From positions 1,860,001-1,924,000 of the forward strand of contig NZ_CP141822.1 of NCBI RefSeq assembly GCF_035621455.1: DNA of 64,000 nucleotides, read 5' to 3'. This DNA is from Vibrio natriegens NBRC 15636 = ATCC 14048 = DSM 759 (GTDB lineage Bacteria; Pseudomonadota; Gammaproteobacteria; Enterobacterales; Vibrionaceae). Each line of letters opens with the position of its first letter. The first letter of the stretch is position 1. Below the pieces are notes generated by a model. It saw only the letters and a program-made list of their open reading frames with translations, ran no database searches and was not told where the DNA came from. Made by a program: the position numbers and the translations under genes. Positions 62,681-64,000 of the stretch are shown piece by piece.

Positions 62681-62886
62681 TCGATTTCCTTTCATGAGAA
62701 TCAATAGATGCTTTCGTAACCCGATTTTACTCATTCGACATCCACGATATTAGCCGAATGACATTACTATTGTCGTGTTACACGTCGGAATCTTATGATT
62801 AAGTGCTCAAAACAACGAACGAGTAAGACTCTGTTTTAAAACTAAGTTAAGATTACTTTATTACTTGAAAATCAAAAGGCAACCTT

Positions 62887-64000
62887 ATGGATGCAGAACT
62901 TCTCGAGATTTATAACTTTCTCGCCAAGTATCCCCCTTTTAACGAACTCCCAGAAGAAGCACTAAGCAAAGTCACCGAAAGTGTCGAAATTTCGTATTAT
63001 CGAGAAGATACTCCGATTATCCACTTTGGAGATGAAGTTCAAGAGCTCTTCGTCGTGAGAAGTGGCGTCGTTGAGGTTTACCGACGTAAAGGTGAACTTT
63101 ATAGCAGACTGGATGAAGGCGATCTTTTTGGTCAGATGGGCCTGCTTACCAATAATAAAGTTCGTTTTCCTGTAAAAGCGATCGATGATGCCCTGATCTA
63201 CTGTATCCCTGGCGACGTTTTCCAGGAAATGTACGATAACTACGACTCATTTGCTGACTTTGTCGAAGTTGAAAACAGCGCTCGCCTGCGCATGGCTATC
63301 TCTGAAAATAAAGAAGCCAACGATCTCACGACTTCCAAAGTGAAAACGTTGCTAACGCGTGACACTCCGACGATCGAGCGTGGCCAGTCGATTCAGGAAG
63401 CAGCAAAAATTATGGCAGAAGATAACGTCTCGTCACTGCTTATTATTGACCCGGACTTTGTGCGAGACGAAGACGACCCACAGTCTCCAGTATTAGGTAT
63501 TGTCACCGACCGAGACTTGTGCGCGCGTGTACTGGCCGAGGGTTTATCCCCACATGAAGATGTTGCAACGGTAATGACTACCGAAGTGATCTCACTCGAT
63601 CATAACGCTTACATCTATGAAGCCATGCTGAAAATGTTGCGTTATAACGTGCACCACCTCCCTGTTGTGAAAGATCAACAGCCAATCGGTATCATTGAAA
63701 CGACGGATATTGTTCGTTACGAATCACAAAACTCATTGCTACTTGTAAGCAGTATTTTCCACCAGCACACCATCGAAGAGCTGGCCGCCGTCGCTGAAGA
63801 AGTCAAAAGCAGTTTTGTTCGTTTGGTGAACGAGGACGCCAATTCTCACATGGTCGGCAGTGCCATGTCCGTAATCGGTCGTAGCTTCAAACAGCGCTTA
63901 CTGGAAATGGCCGAAGAAAAGTTAGGTCCACCACCTGTCCCTTACTGTTTTCTCGCGCTTGGCTCCATGGGGCGTGATGAGCAGCTTCTGGTTACCGATC
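62887..64000 (+). CDS. cNMP-binding/CBS/DUF294 nucleotidyltransferase-like protein, 5' part
   Basis: 371 codons present; the frame is open to the window end, so the gene is cut. A cyclic-nucleotide-binding-like domain (about 15-130; YYREDTPIIHFGDEVQELFVVRSGVVEVYRRKGE, FGQMGLL) is followed by two CBS motifs (about 150-275) and the start of a DUF294 nucleotidyltransferase domain with the GSMGRDEQLLVTD motif near residue 358-370. AAAGG lies 7 nt before the ATG. Proteins of this layout are signal-transduction enzymes related to GlnD-type nucleotidyltransferases and are often followed by an exonuclease gene in this order. Confidence 0.88.
   Translation, partial: MDAELLEIYNFLAKYPPFNELPEEALSKVTESVEISYYREDTPIIHFGDEVQELFVVRSGVVEVYRRKGELYSRLDEGDLFGQMGLLTNNKVRFPVKAIDDALIYCIPGDVFQEMYDNYDSFADFVEVENSARLRMAISENKEANDLTTSKVKTLLTRDTPTIERGQSIQEAAKIMAEDNVSSLLIIDPDFVRDEDDPQSPVLGIVTDRDLCARVLAEGLSPHEDVATVMTTEVISLDHNAYIYEAMLKMLRYNVHHLPVVKDQQPIGIIETTDIVRYESQNSLLLVSSIFHQHTIEELAAVAEEVKSSFVRLVNEDANSHMVGSAMSVIGRSFKQRLLEMAEEKLGPPPVPYCFLALGSMGRDEQLLVTD

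Overview
The window is a chromosomal segment of a Vibrio (Vibrionaceae, Gammaproteobacteria). The evidence is a VCR-type chromosomal integron with an IntIA-class integrase, a complete syp-type biofilm polysaccharide cluster in the four-operon order known from Vibrio fischeri (called rbd in V. vulnificus), and housekeeping blocks (tyrR-ycjF-ycjX, pabB-nudL-sdaC-sdaA, asnS...aspC) in gammaproteobacterial order. I cannot assign the species.

1-8.0 kb: the end of a myo-inositol catabolism locus (3' part of iolD, then a fused iolC kinase/DUF2090 aldolase), a TSUP permease, and two paralogous RpiR/SIS regulators that flank glutaredoxin 2 and a DMT exporter. Near-identical 9-6-9 inverted repeats lie in front of iolC and both regulators, and an everted version lies in front of grxB, so they look like one small regulon.

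8.2-29.8 kb: syp cluster. Operon 1 is sypABCD, a PhnD-like periplasmic binding protein, then sypFGH; operon 2 is sypIJKL; operon 3 is sypMNO; operon 4 is sypPQR. Each operon is preceded by a candidate SypG enhancer (TTCTCA-N3-TGAGAA or a variant) and a sigma-54 -24/-12-like element. sypE is absent and its slot holds the PhnD-like gene. The products would build, flip, polymerise and export a surface polysaccharide (SypR initiates; H, I, J, N, P, Q extend; M acetylates; K flips; L polymerises or ligates; O sets chain length; C, D, B export) under control of the SypF phosphorelay and SypG.

29.9-34.1 kb: a small accessory stretch with an ABM-fold protein, a GNAT acetyltransferase and a large lipoprotein PL8 polysaccharide lyase with a C-terminal carbohydrate-binding-like domain.

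34.4-42.1 kb: a compact complete chromosomal integron. Ten attC sites delimit ten cassettes, all on the minus strand (CHMI-like isomerase, OsmC, ASCH, unknown, zinc-ribbon/PD-(D/E)XK protein, barstar-like, orphan, methyltransferase, GNAT, orphan), then attI and a divergent SOS-boxed intIA. Two of the cassettes are copies of the same orphan cassette.

42.1-64 kb: core genome: DUF2947-like, HD hydrolase, RimJ-like GNAT, tyrR, ycjF, ycjX, class I fumarase, pabB, nudL, sdaC, sdaA, queD, asnS, a MocR-type regulator, a small acidic protein, aspC, an outer-membrane beta-barrel and the 5' part of a cNMP-binding/CBS/DUF294 protein cut by the window end. Most of these units end in clear hairpin terminators.
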